Counted from the stretch's first letter, positions 36,001-47,335 are shown. The stretch: 64,000 nt of DNA from Stachybotrys elegans (GCA_020746835.1 JAGPNK010000016.1:806001-870000); one strand, 5' to 3'. Translations and numbers: made by a program. Notes: generated by a model from the sequence alone, not told the origin.

Positions 36001-36424
36001 ACCTCAATATCGACGACTCGACAAGGCTGGCACTGTACCAGGGCGCCATGGACATGCTGGGACCCATGCTCTGTCAGTCCCTCGCTAGGAATATTGGTGG
36101 AAATGCATCAAGAAGCGAACTCGACAAACTTAGTGAGCCCTTGAAGAAGCTGGTTAACCGCTATCCTAAAGCCAAGGACTGGCTTCATCTCGGACTGACC
36201 GACCCCTCCTTTCCGAGCCAGAAGGTGTCATTGGACCAGAAGACTTTCTTCATTAAGAAGGTGATAAGGTACCGCTTACTTGAACCTCCCCTTATGCTAG
36301 GATGGCATTATTGAGTAGTCTACTAACACTGCACATCAGTCTTCGAGGTTCACGGGCAACCAATCAAGTAGTTCGGGAGTTCTGGCTCTCATCCAGAGGT
36401 TCCAACTTTGCATACGCATCATAG
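33022..36424 (+). CDS. Importin-beta family karyopherin (Kap122/IPO13-type)
   Basis: Eight exons, 33022-33066, 33121-33302, 33356-33697, 33747-33864, 33913-35686, 35739-35923, 35988-36268 and 36340-36424, give 1003 residues, the usual size for a beta-karyopherin. These bind Ran-GTP and carry cargo through nuclear pores. Seen: an N-terminal HEAT region with LSLYQPNPPEIITKTQATL, QSSQHAWILARHLL and KVKFFGVLTIIIKLN, which fits the importin N-domain, followed by leucine-rich HEAT-like helices to a C-terminus ending FWLSSRGSNFAYAS. The best likeness is importin-13/Kap122/transportin-3. At the exon 5/6 junction two splicings keep frame; I chose the GTAAGT donor at 35687, giving LSDPDSDPELSQNCIDF. 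Confidence 0.85.
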
Positions 36425-36653
36425 GGAAGTGATGGGTGAGAACAGGCCAGGATGTAGAAAAGAGATGAATATTCCATTTTAGCTATATGCTACATTTGTC
36501 TCGCTCACCAACCGACATGTGGTCTACCGCTCCTTTGATCTTACAAATGCCAACGCAGAGATTACTTTGGGACTCAATCGATGGCCAATCAGCCCTCGAG
36601 GTCATACTCCAACTCTTCATACATGATGCTAGTGCACAGCAGCTGGTAAGGGA

Positions 36654-37980
36654 TCAGAACCCAATCGCTTCTTTCACAAGACACATGGTCTCTTCGGCGC
36701 TCTGGATAGCCTTACGAGTCCCATCTTTTTCGACAAAGTCGAGATACTTCCCATCCCCTTCAAGTAGTTCGAGGAAACGAGCTCTTACACCATCCAGACC
36801 GGTTATGACGGCATCTGACACCATCTCCTTGAGCTTCTTTGGGTGGAGATCGCTGTACTCCTGTGCTAACTGACTTGGTGTCCTTTGCAGCGCATCAAAA
36901 GTGGAAAGAATGTCGAGGAGATTGGAAATACCAGGCCGAGCGGCCGGGTCATAGGATATGCCCGGTATAGAGTCCGTGACGGCCGAGGCAAGCTTGGCCT
37001 TAATATCATCGGGTTTATCGGTAATTAGGATACGCGATCGTTCTGTCTTGTGAGATTTGGACATTTTGGTGGTGGGATCCGTCAAGGACATGATGCGATG
37101 TACCGTAGCTAAAAATGACCTGTGTTAGTAAAAAGCCAACCTCTTTCTACAGCACAGAAGACAAAGGCCATAGTGGAAGGCAGCCAGTGACATACGTGTG
37201 ATCGTTTGGGGCTCAATCAGGAGTGGCCCGTAGGCATGGTTGAAGTTAGTGACACATTCACGAGCGAATTCTAGATGCTGCTTCTGGTCGTCACCAACAG
37301 GGACATGAGTTGCCCTTGGTCCGAATTAGCGCAGGCAGACATGGCAATGTCGTTCTGAAGGGGCTAACGCACCGGTGAACAAGAATATCGGCGGCTTGAA
37401 GGACTGGATATGAGAATAACCCGAGTTTAAGGCGCGAGCCAACCGGACGCCCATCCAAGTCAGCATTGGAGGGGAGGTTCAATTTTTGCTGGTGTTTGAA
37501 GTAAGCTCGTGGACTTCGTGAACCACTGATCGGGATGGCTTCATTGGCAGCTTACCTTCCACTGGGTCATGCGAGACAGGTAACCGAAAGAAGCAGTACA
37601 GCTCAAGATCCACATTAGCTCTGCATGTGCCGGAACCTACCACACGGTCAGCGGCGACGGGCTAAAGGTAGGCGAGAGCAGAATGAGCTAACCGATGACT
37701 GGTAGAAGATGGTACATCGCTCTGGGTTGAGACCGATAGCCAGGAGGGAAGCAAGGCTCTCTCTACGCCATCTCCTGAACTGGTCTCGGGCTTGGGGTAC
37801 TGTGATGGCATGGAGATCCACAAGGGAGTACAGCAGCTTCGCGTCTGGTTCCTTTTGTTGAAACTGAGCCCATTGCCTTAGGGCGCCGACATAATTGCCA
37901 ATATGCGGAATCCCAGTTGGCTGAATCCCCGAGAAGACAACCTTGGGAGCCAAAGCCTGGGTTGAAAGCAGCCTCCGCAT
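36654..37980 (-). CDS. MSW1: Mitochondrial tryptophanyl-tRNA synthetase
   Basis: Five exons, 37980-37693, 37636-37556, 37488-37373, 37314-37196 and 37108-36654, give 352 residues. Class I synthetase charging mitochondrial tRNA-Trp. Seen: [19 protein letters not shown] with the HIGN version of the HIGH motif (residues 26-29), [12 protein letters not shown], the [12 protein letters not shown] segment, and KMSKS at 216-220. Presequence very short ([13 protein letters not shown]). No ATG lies upstream in frame before a stop; the upstream GTG at 38010 is not a start in fungi. Convergent with the importin, 229 bp apart. Confidence 0.95.
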
Positions 37981-38982
37981 CTTGCCGACTGTGTCTCTAT
38001 TCTCCCACACTCAGTGCCGCCTCCTTGGGCGATGGTACGCTTGTGTTAAGGGAGAGACCTAGTCATCCAAGGCTGACAAGATTCGTAGGATGCTCTGACA
38101 AAATTTTCGAAGCGGGTGTAGATACCAAGTCTAATCTGTAATAAGCAATCAGAGGTAATCAACGATGAGCGGGACATAAGGAAGCAATACACGCAACAGA
38201 GACTGTGTTTCATCAGAATTGGCTTTTAAGCCAGATTTAGGACGCTGTTGCACCTGAGAAGCAAATGTGAGCCCATGGTCTCAGTGATCCTGATGACAGC
38301 ACTCAAGAGACAGGGGTGGTCCAACGCTAAGATTGGGGGACGCGCGAAGCCACCAGCTTGGCCCAATTGAAGGGGTCAAGGAGATGAGAAGATTGTCATT
38401 TCTTACCTTTGCCTAAGCATCTAGGTCGCCGCCCTTCCACCTTGGTCTCTAAGTGCATAAGGACGGAGGCTTCTGACTTACACGACTGCCGGAACAGCAT
38501 TCCACCACCACCCAATCCTACATTGTTCAATCAAGGCTAGCTGGGCGGGTACTTGCAGACATGCAATTATGCAATTATCGAATGAATTGAGGCGCTTGCC
38601 AGGGCAGGTACTTTAGTTGGTACGGCGTAGGGTACCTGCCACAGCTCCTGACAGGCACCTTACTTAGGTATCGAATGCCCCACATTCACGGAAAGTTACC
38701 ATCGGCACGGATTTGGGAGACCTGAAATCCGCTCCCTCGAAGGGAAAGAGGAACAAAAGAAAAAGAGAAGAAATAAAAAAAATCAGTCAGCGCTCGGATT
38801 ATCATTGGACACAGGCAATATCGAAATGAATAACCATGGAATAGCCCTTTTATCTAGTTGGACTTGGGTCTTTCTTGATTGTGCCAAAGATGAATTCCTT
38901 CGTCCGCAAATCACACCACTCTCTTACCGTCAACGGCCTGGTACAGCCCAATTGTGAGATTTGATATCGGTCGACCTGAAAT
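37981..38982. other. Intergenic, no gene seen
   Basis: 1 kb between MSW1 start and RSM10 stop (same strand). Includes the MSW1 promoter with TACCT/AGGTA words at about 38605-38675 (GGTACTTTAGTTGGTACGG, GGGTACCTGCC, CTTACTTAGGTATC). No ORF of interest. Confidence 0.45.
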
Positions 38983-39914
38983 CTATTTTACATCCTGATT
39001 GTACAAAATATTAAAGACCACCTTTGTCGCTGCGCAGCAAGCCATAGTATCGTGGCAGATACTGGGCTTAGGTACTTGCTGCTCAGAGAATGTCTCCAGA
39101 AGGGGGGCTTCTTTCAACGAGACTGCCTGCTTGATGCGACGGCTGCTCAGAAGCTCCGCTACCTTCTCAGCCGTACCCAGGGTTCTCGTCTGGCCAACTT
39201 GTGACCATGGACCTTCTATGCTTTGCGCATCCTGTTTCTCCATATCCCGGCCAACTCCCAACTTGCTGAACTCCCACATGTTTGCCTTCATACCAACACC
39301 ATAGAATTGATGTTTGCGAAGGTACGCCAGCCACACTTGTACCGTCTCTGGGTCTCCATCCTTAATCTGGATCAGACGACGCAGCGTCACGCGCTCAAAG
39401 TTCTCCTGGGACTTCTTAAAAATGAAGTGATCTCTTGGTACCGTCCATCGTTGAGTGATTCGAGGCAGTGGTACGGGGCCAAATGCGGGCAGTCCCAAGT
39501 AATAGGCAGCGCGTAGAGCGAAGTCGGCGAAGAAATCGAGAGGTTGGAGACTGAAGGACCGCAACTGGAGATCACAAGATGGAATCCCGTATTCAGCCGT
39601 TCGTTGCAGGGGCTGTAGGTGAAGTGCCTGCAGAGACCGTGGATATCTCGGCTCGGTTTTCGCATCTTGGTTGGTCTTTTCGGTCGAAGGGCGCTGAATG
39701 CTAATGTTCACAGGCTCCGAGGCGCTGAATTATCGATGACTGGTTAGTGCTTGTTCTGCAGAATGCGCCAAGTTTGGTACCTACGATGATGATTGCGCTC
39801 GCCGCGCAAGGCAAGCCAATGCGTGCTATAAATCGTAAGCAGAGTACTCCCGTCCTAATTCAGGGCAGCACGTACCTGACGACGTGCCAGCGGCCGGGCC
39901 AAAGGTGCAAGCAT
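38983..39914 (-). CDS. RSM10: Mitochondrial small-subunit ribosomal protein S10
   Basis: Three exons, 39914-39876, 39825-39785 and 39724-38983, give 273 residues. uS10 family protein of the mitochondrial ribosome. Seen: an N-terminal presequence split over two tiny exons (MLAPLARPLARRQ, then HALACLARRAQSSS), and the S10 core: GIPSCDLQLRSFSLQPLDFF, FALRAAYYLGLPAFGPVPL, ITQRWTVPRDHFIFKKSQEN, FERVTLRRLIQIKDG and HQFYGVGMKANMWEFSKLGV. Long C-terminal extension is poorly conserved in appearance, with a Cys-rich spot (MACCAATK) near the end. Confidence 0.94.
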
Positions 39915-40541
39915 GGTCGATGTGCTGTTACTTGAAATGCAAAGTCCTCACGAGCAAAGTATAGCAGACTACTAGTAGCTAAGGAGAATATGATAGGTGT
40001 CATGTGACGCGTCACGTGATGTTCACTGGCCCGGCCGACATGGGCATGTGCACCTACCTTCAACTTCAAGCCAGGGATGTGAGACGTAGCAATTCACCTC
40101 TGAGCGACTGTAATTTTGATGGACGATATACAAGTTTATTGTTTCTCGACTATATTCATATGGAGTGGGCAGTGCTTATCACGGCACTGCGAGATGAACA
40201 GCAGAGTTTCACGTGTCGTCTTGGAGTTCCCGGTAGATCATTCCCGAACTTGAGCCATGCTATCACGCAAAGCTCATGCGGCTGAGGCCCTCCTGTGCAT
40301 CACTATACATAATATGGTGCACGACTGATGATACCTTCTGCCGACTCACTGCCTGCTTGTACACTTCACGGCTGCGCTGCGGTGCATCATAAGCCCCAAC
40401 AGACAGTGTAGGGGCGAAACATAGCCGCGTCGTCTCTGCGGCAACCGACCGGTTGCAAGACGACATCACCCTGACATGTTTCGTCAGAGGCACCGCCATC
40501 ATCGACTTGAGCGACCAGGATCATTGTCCATGGTCTGTGGA
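39915..40541. other. Intergenic, no gene seen
   Basis: 627 bp between RSM10 start and FCF2 stop (same strand): RSM10 promoter and FCF2 3' UTR. A MluI-like ACGCGT / CACGTGA pair (GTGACGCGTCACGTGATG) lies at 40003-40020 and may be a regulatory element. No gene seen. Confidence 0.45.
40003..40020. promoter_or_regulatory. Palindromic ACGCGT and adjacent CACGTG upstream of RSM10
   Basis: The sequence GTGACGCGTCACGTGATG combines a 12-bp palindrome around ACGCGT (the core of the MBF/MCB box) with CACGTG (E-box/Cbf1-type core), about 90 bp upstream of the RSM10 start codon. Motif function is inferred from known cores only. Confidence 0.4.
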
Positions 40542-41365
40542 TCAGCTTGCGCGCTTGCGCCGTTGTGCCAGAAGCTTTTGATACGAAGCCTTCTTGCCGC
40601 TTGTTTTCTCCCGTTGAATACCTGCGTACTTGGACCGGAGCTTTGAGTGGTTGTGATTGCTCATCACCTCCTCAAGCAGGGTACCTTTTCGTTCTTTTCG
40701 TGTGAGTCTCGCGCTGTGAAACTCAGTTGGCCCAGCGATGATCTCTCCGACATGAGAGTACTGAGGTACACTTGATCGCAGGGCCTTCTTCTGGTTCTTA
40801 GGATCAAGTAAGTTTCGCATCCGTAGAAGTTGCCAGTCTCGCTTGAGTTCAGGGGTGAGATTCGTTTTGGGAAGATTGAACCAGTCTGAACCTGCCGTGT
40901 CCTGAGAAGCCATGTTAGTGATATGTCGTGAGGGCTATTCAAAATAAGAGAACAAGCTGCTGCCTTCATTTGGAATGAAGGCAGAATTCAGAGTAACTAT
41001 GAAAAGGAAATCATGGGGCCTCAGGATCTGATCCAAAACGGATATTATCCACGAGTCAAGGTGCCACGAGTGGCTACTTCTCATCACCATGCAGCAGAAA
41101 GGGGATGCTGGACAAAACGACCGAGCAATGTAATAGCGCATGTTCTTACCTTGGCCTTCTGTGACAATTGCTGCTTTTGTTGGGGTACGCGAAGTCCCAG
41201 AGAGTCGGCTGAGGCAGACGGTTTCGGTGGTGGTTCAGTGACGGCAGGCACAATTTCAGTTGCCGCACGAGGTGCCTCGGCAGTGCGCTGCTCGGTACCT
41301 CCCTGGAGACGTTTCTCCGCCTCAAGTAAGAGGCTATCGATGTGATAACCCGAGAAGTCTGCCAT
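40542..41365 (-). CDS. FCF2: rRNA-processing protein Fcf2
   Basis: Two exons, 41365-41150 and 40901-40542, give 191 residues. Fcf2 is a nucleolar protein of the small-subunit processome needed for early 18S rRNA cleavages. Seen: an N-terminal Ala/Pro/Glu-rich half, then the Fcf2 domain beginning right after the intron: GSDWFNLPKTNLTPELKRDW, LLRMRNLLDPKNQKKAL, VGEIIAGPTEFHSARLTRKE, GTLLEEVMSNHNHSKLRSKY and a basic Lys/Arg C-terminus (QKLLAQRRKRAS). A 371-bp upstream-frame ORF at 40542-40913 begins inside the intron and is not the true start. Intron length is 248 nt. Confidence 0.93.
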
Positions 41366-41988
41366 GGTCAGGTGTTGACTTCAGGACAATCCAGTCAGCA
41401 TGTCGAATGTGAAGAAGGAAGAGTTCTTCATCCAGGAAATTTTCAAGAAGAAATTTACGTAGAGGGCTTAGATACTTTTTTAGCGCGTGTAGTCGATAAG
41501 ATAGCACCACCTAGAGAACAAGTGCCCCATCAAGACTAGCTCGTCTGAATATCCTTGAGCATCAGGTACCTCCTGCCTACCAAGGCTCTCAGGCACCTAT
41601 GTATGTAGTACCTGTACTGTAGGTAGGTACATGCGTTTCATGTGGCAGGTTTAGTAGCTCGGTACCCAAGCTGGGTGGGCGAAGTCCTACCTAACTCCCC
41701 TCTTGGGTACTGCACCGGTCCGACGTGGCTCAGGTAGGTCGGGTACTGCATGGAGGCAGGTATTCCAGCGCCTTGCAGATGCGCATCCACCTTGTCTTGC
41801 CATCTTAACACAAACATTTCTAGCCCAGCTCTTGCTCGACTTCAGCGCAATCAACTCCTCGCAATCGACGCACCACGGCATATCGTGCCAATAGAATTTT
41901 CCAATCGAATAGCGACTTGTCGTGCGATTCGCTACCCACACCCAGTATCGCGACTCAAGAACCAGTCCCATCACCACCGACTAACGTC
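41366..41988. promoter_or_regulatory. Divergent promoter region, FCF2 / HAP5
   Basis: 623 bp between start codons. The densest cluster of TACCT/AGGTA words in the window lies at 41560-41765 (for example GTAGGTAGGTAC at 41619-41630, CCTACCTAACTCC and CAGGTAGGTCGGGTACTGC). A pyrimidine-rich leader precedes HAP5. No gene seen. Confidence 0.55.
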
Positions 41989-43067
41989 ATGGACCCTCCC
42001 AACCCGTCTGCTTCGTCGCACCCTCAGCAAGGCCGCGCAGCACCCGTCTACGACCCCAATACACAAGGCGGACATTATGGTTAGTGATGCTATACGTTTC
42101 TGCAAGATACGGAAAGGCTGATGTGCTCTCTTTTGACCAGGCGCCTGTGCCACCGTATGTTTACTGCCTCTCTTCCATCCTGGGGCTTCCTGACACCACT
42201 CTAGCTAGCCGGCCAAGGCTTTGCGCCTGCGGAACTGTACACCGGGCCATGGGCAAACGTATGTCGCTCCTGCGCCATCTATTGTTTCATCTTCGCGGCC
42301 TCTGTTGACCAACGAGAAAGGTTCACCAAGGCCTCACGGGGCAGTACAAAGATATCCTGACCACGTACTGGCAACAAACCATCAGCCACCTCGAGAGCGA
42401 CAGTCATGACTACAAGATTCACCAACTCCCCCTCGCGCGTATCAAGAAGGTTATGAAAGCCGACCCTGAAGTGAAGATGATATCTGCCGAAGCCCCCATC
42501 CTGTTTGCGAAGGGGTGTGATATTTTTATAACCGAATTAACCATGCGCGCCTGGATACATGCCGAGGAGAACAAGCGACGAACCCTGCAACGGTCGGATA
42601 TCGCGTCTGCATTGGCCAAGTCAGACATGTTTGACTTTCTCATTGATATTGTCCCCAGAGAAGAAGCCGCTTCTCATGCCAAGCGAACCTCTGCACAATC
42701 TGCTTCTGCCCCCCAAGCAGTCCCAGCTCCTCCTGGGCAGGCACAGATGCCTGGACAACATGCAAACATGGGCCAGCCAGGAAGCCATTCGTCGCACCCC
42801 ATGGGGCCGGCTGATTACATGGGCGGACACGCCCTTGGCGGTCCTGATCCAGACTACCGACAGCAACCTAATATGTATCCAGGCCAGGTGCCCCAGGGTC
42901 CCTCAGCCCCCTATGGACAGGCACAGCCACCTATGTATGGCGAAATGGAGGGCATGTACGGGTATTCTGCAATGCAACCCCAGCAAGTGAGTATCTCGTT
43001 CCAATGACTACTCAGCCCGCAAGCTGACACCCAAGAGGCCCCTATGGCGTCCGAGGAATTTGAGTAG
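41989..43067 (+). CDS. HAP5: CCAAT-binding factor subunit HAP5 / NF-YC
   Basis: Exons: 41989-42079, 42205-42258 (or 42209-42258), 42321-42986 and probably 43038-43067; a 14-nt microexon at 42141-42154 is likely because the two introns it makes each have proper GT..AG ends and CTGAT/CTGAC branch sites. With it the protein is 284 residues, without it 278. The histone-fold protein joins HAP2/HAP3 (plus HapX) on CCAAT boxes. Seen: [20 protein letters not shown], then the NF-YC histone fold [50 protein letters not shown], then a Gln/Pro/Gly-rich tail. The final exon (APMASEEFE) is tentative; reading through gives a slightly different end (VSISFQ). Confidence 0.92.
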
Positions 43068-43448
43068 GAAGACGCGAAACGTCCTCGACCCATGCCGGTT
43101 TGTTCGGAGTACTGGAAACGTCCTCTATCGGAGAGGAGAGGTGATATGCCACTGCGGCTGACAGAATATTTTGGCCCCTCGTGGCTTACTCTTGCGTCCT
43201 TCTTATGTCAGGCCCATTCAATAGTTAATGTGAAAACCGTATGAGCTTCGACTGATGCATCCTGAAGTCCCTTGAGTAAATATGTGGAGTTTTCTATTTT
43301 GGAGACTCTTGGGGTGAGCGAGCCAGATCATGACAAGCCGAATCGTGAGGACAAGTTCGACAAAGGCGCACTTCGACCAGGCGCCTGTCCGACGGGTATT
43401 AATCTACTCATTGTTAGCAATGGCCGTTGATTTCTCCCCTAGGAAACT
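43068..43448. other. Intergenic between convergent genes
   Basis: 381 bp tail-to-tail region of HAP5 (+) and SEC15 (-); presumably both 3' UTRs. No feature seen. Confidence 0.45.
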
Positions 43449-46159
43449 TTACTTCTCAAGGAGCATTGGTCCGTTCAATGCATCAACCCGTCCATACTTC
43501 TTGTTCCGGGTTGAGATATCGAAGAACTCATCGTGGTTGTCCGACTGCATGAGGTTGATTGTCTGCTGGAGTTCGTCCAGGTTCTCTCGTAGCATTGCTC
43601 CATTTTCGAGACTATCCACAAAATCTGTCAAGTGCCGTACGTCCTGTGCCAGCGCCGCAACGCCATGGGCATTGATATGCTTGACATCTGCGGACAGGGG
43701 TAAGGCCTATGTGAAGATGGTGGTTAGAGAAGCGCAGGTTGGATGCTTGCAGAAACCAAGTCCCTACCAGAATTTTTTCCGCAGTGTGGCTCAACGCATC
43801 AAAGTATATCAGTTCCTTGATCTCCCTTGGCAGACCCAGCAGGGTCGAGTTCATGATGTTTGACAAATAGCGAGTCAGTGTCTGCATATAGCTGCTGGTC
43901 TCGACGGTCGCGGTTGTCGGGAGCCTGTGAATATAGTGTTAACCGGCTGGTCGACATTGCGTAGACCACGTATCTTACCAATCGTATTCTGCAGTGTCCA
44001 CCAAGTCGTCGATCTTGGAGTTGACGAGCTCAAAGATTCTCTTTTCGGCCGTCTTCTTGTTGTTCCGAAATTCCTCGGTTGCTTTCAACTTGAGCGGCCC
44101 ACCTGCTGAGCTCGACGACCTCGCCTCAATTAGCATCTGCTCAAGCTTTTGGCATGCGGTCTCAAAGTGCTCTAGGTTGATCAATATCTGGACAATCTGG
44201 CCCAGGTATTGCGAACTGAGTCTGTCTACTAGAGACTGGCACACTTTCTCAATCAAGAGTTCATCCAACGACTAGGGTCCGGTGTTAGCAATAATGGGTA
44301 TCACATGTAATCTTGTTATGCCGTACCTTTCGCAAGGTCTCGTCAATGACATCCGGATGCTGAAAATGATCTCCGGAGAAAAAATAAAACTGATTCAAGA
44401 AGTTCCGTATGTCGATGCAGCATAGAGGATACATCTGTGAGAAAGGCAGAACACAGGGGAAACTACTGGCTCGTTAGCATCGGGCCACAACATGCTAATG
44501 CGCGCATGATGAGATACACACCTCATGTCCTCGATTGGCTGTTCTTGGGAGAAGAGGTTCACTTTAATTACTTTCTCGTATTCGGCAGCTGAATTGATGG
44601 CCATGGGCATATAATCATCCCTGGCAACAATCTATGGTGGTCAGTACCTGGAAAGCTGGCCAAAGAACAACCGGTTTACCTCTTGAAAGTCCTCGCTGAA
44701 ACGACGCTTCAGAAGCTCCGCATATTGATCAAACAGCGACAAGAGAAATGTATCCAAGGTGGCTATGGAATAGCCCCAGCCCTGGCGCCCTGTTAGCTGA
44801 TCCTACCAAGCTATGCAACATGACAAACCACCTTCATGGTGTTCGTCCATTAGCTTACCTCCATAGTTTGGACGAAAAGAGCAATGAAGCCTTTTACTTT
44901 AAGCAAAACTTCTGCATTGGTAGTCGTAGCCAGCGCCTGCCACGTCAAGTTGATGGCAGAAGTGCACATTGACTCCCAAAGTTCTTCTACCTGGAATTTC
45001 ATGAGCCTCATTGTCGCATTCTTGCGTCCGATTGACTCACATCTGCGGGAGATCGTAGGTGTGGTAGGCGACTCATCGTTGCCTTCTCAAGGATTGCAAA
45101 CCCTGCAATGCCTTCAAGCAAGCTACTCAGGGACGATTCATCTTCGGGAAGAAGACCCACAGCACTTGGAAGCAGTAAGTCCTTCTGCTGCCGTCGTGTC
45201 GCCGCGTATTCTGTCCGGAATCGATCGCTATGCCCAAGAGCATCGTGGATGTGGAGCGCTTCGAAGAGTGGGTAGAAGTCTACGTTGAGCTCGTCGTTTT
45301 CGAGTACGTCGAACTCTTCGCTCTCGTCGCAAACAAGCTCGATCGGTGAGTTGAGCTTGAAATTGGCCAAGAAGGGATCGCCCTCTAATCTCGTTCTTTG
45401 CCGCAGTCGTCGCATCTCGGTATGGTAAAATGCTACCTCGCCCAGGAACTGAGATGTCTCGCGAATACGGAAGAGCCAAGTGTTGAGGTCACTCATAACA
45501 GCTTCGGATATAGCTTTTTGTGAGGATGGGATGGATTTTTGGATGACATCAGCGAGGCGATGCTGGGTCGCATATCGGTTCTGAAGAATGGGGACGAGAT
45601 GCTCGTTCTGCAGATCGTCGAGCGACTTCAACGCTGCATAGTATTGTTTGCGCCGAACCAAGTCATGGGCATTGTTCACCGCGTGAAGAATCTTCAACGA
45701 GTCCTTCAGGGCGTCTGTGGTGTCGGCGAGATTTTGTCGAACAGCCTTGATGTTTACAAGTGCACCCTTCTGCTCAGCCAGCTGCTCCGTGCTGCTCTGT
45801 ATCGACTGGTTCAGCTGCAGGATTTCGGCTGTAAGGGTGACAGTACTCTCGCGGACCTGCTGCAGGCGCCCGACAGAATCCAGAAACTCCTCATGCTTGG
45901 AGAGTCCCGTCCGCTCGATGTCCGCTTCTCGATCCTCGGCATATCGATTGAAACTCTGTGTCAATGACGGGATTCTTCTCGAGTTCGCAGCATCCTTCAG
46001 AACCGGTATCAGGTGGTCGAGAAAGTCAGAGTCGGATGAGGACAGTATGATCTAGACACGTGATTATTAGACAAGCGACCCAAGTCCCTCCTGGGTCTGA
46101 AAGCTCACCTGGGGAACCGCAGCGTCGTAGTCATCGAAGGCTGCAGGGCGACGTGGCAT
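43449..46159 (-). CDS. SEC15: Exocyst complex component Sec15
   Basis: Nine exons, 46159-46109, 46051-45041, 44990-44859, 44781-44680, 44631-44522, 44462-44327, 44271-43979, 43924-43768 and 43706-43449, give 749 residues. Sec15 is the exocyst subunit that binds the Rab Sec4 on secretory vesicles. Seen: N-terminal coiled-coil region (VGRLQQVRESTVTLTAEILQ.. STEQLAEQKGALVNIKAV), the signature KQYYAALKSLDDLQNEHLVP, ELVCDESEEFDVLENDELNV, GWGYSIATLDTFLLSLFDQY, FPCVLPFSQMYPLCCIDIRN and the C-domain ending RENLDELQQTINLMQSDNHD. All splice phases close. The first exon (MPRRPAAFDDYDAAVPQ) is short and typical. Confidence 0.95.
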
Positions 46160-47335
46160 TATGGCGTACGGTACTCGCGACGAGCCCTGGCGGCGTGATC
46201 ATTCGCAGTTTTCTTATAGCCCAAAGAAATAATGGCAAATTGCAGCGATGGTTGAAGCATGCGCATGTGGTCCGGGACACCACAATCTTTGGAGTTCAAG
46301 TGGTCTGGAGGTCAGTGAATGCCTCCCGCCAACACCATGAACCAACCAAAGAGGCAAAGTAGGCACCGGCATGGAGTACCCTTACTAAGGCCAGCTGTTG
46401 CCCCTTGCAAAGTTAGGTGCCCTCCGTACTAACTTAGAGCCGCAGTGGGGCAAACGCACCCCACCACAGGTGCCGAGTTAGCACAGCAGGCACGTCAGGT
46501 ACCCACACATCAGATCCCATCGGTCAGTGAATCAACCGCTTGGCTCAGGACAGGCCTAGCAGCTCATATCCTCACAACTACTGCCCATGTGCAAGCTGCA
46601 CAAAGTCTGTCGGCTCCGAAGCAATGCCTCGTATTAAGAATAGCACTTGCCTATCTCATCAGCTGCAAACTGAAGGTATGTGCATGGTTCATTTACCCTC
46701 CCATGTAGCAATATGAGCAGAAGCAAATGGCTTCAAGACGCACGCCTACTCAACCTGTTCGTTGACTGGGTGCCTAATTGTCCTGGTAGTGTGAGGCGAA
46801 AAGCCAGAGTACAGCAATGATTAATTACGTTGTGAGCCTATTATTCACAGACATGTTTGTCACGTCCGAAGAGCTATGCCCATCGCACCCCGGAGGATGA
46901 CTCGGTAGCAGGCAGGTTCTTACGTTATCACCCCAGAATGATGTGTTTTCCATGATGGCGGGAGTACTTGCCGCCAGATAGGAGGTCTGTTTACTATGTA
47001 GGTAGGTAGATAGGTGGTCAGGCGCGACCACCCGAGTTGCAGAAGTAAGGTGGGAAGTTGGGTCGGCAGGTACGGCAGGTACGGCAGGTACGGCAGGCGG
47101 AGGAAGGAAAGGGACCACGTTCACGTACGTCTACCTGCAGTTTTTCCTCCTCCCACTTTGTTTCGCGGATTTCTCTTCACCCCGATTGTTTGTCTGCGCA
47201 AAGACCTTTGGCCTTTCGTCAAGCCTCTACATCTTGTTTCCTCTGAGCTCACTATTCGAGCCCTCCTTGTCTGTCACCGGTGAGCCCGTGGAACATTTTA
47301 CCCTTCGGTCCCCAGATGCCAATTGTGAACATACC
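46160..47335. promoter_or_regulatory. Divergent promoter region, SEC15 / MEI2-type gene
   Basis: 1.18 kb between start codons. TACCT/AGGTA-type words at 46360-46510 and 46990-47100 and a 9-bp minisatellite at 47062-47098. The MEI2 frame stays open upstream of its ATG to 47186, so a longer N-terminus cannot be fully excluded. Confidence 0.5.
47062..47098. repeat. 9-bp minisatellite (TACGGCAGG)
   Basis: Three perfect TACGGCAGG units preceded by a partial unit (GTCGGCAGG), located about 240 bp upstream of the MEI2-type start codon. A GTAGGTAGGTAGATAGGTGG run lies just before it at 46998-47017. Confidence 0.9.

Noticed and set aside
37981..38010. Upstream GTG start for MSW1
   Set aside because: Non-ATG start is not expected; the ATG at 37980 gives a normal protein.
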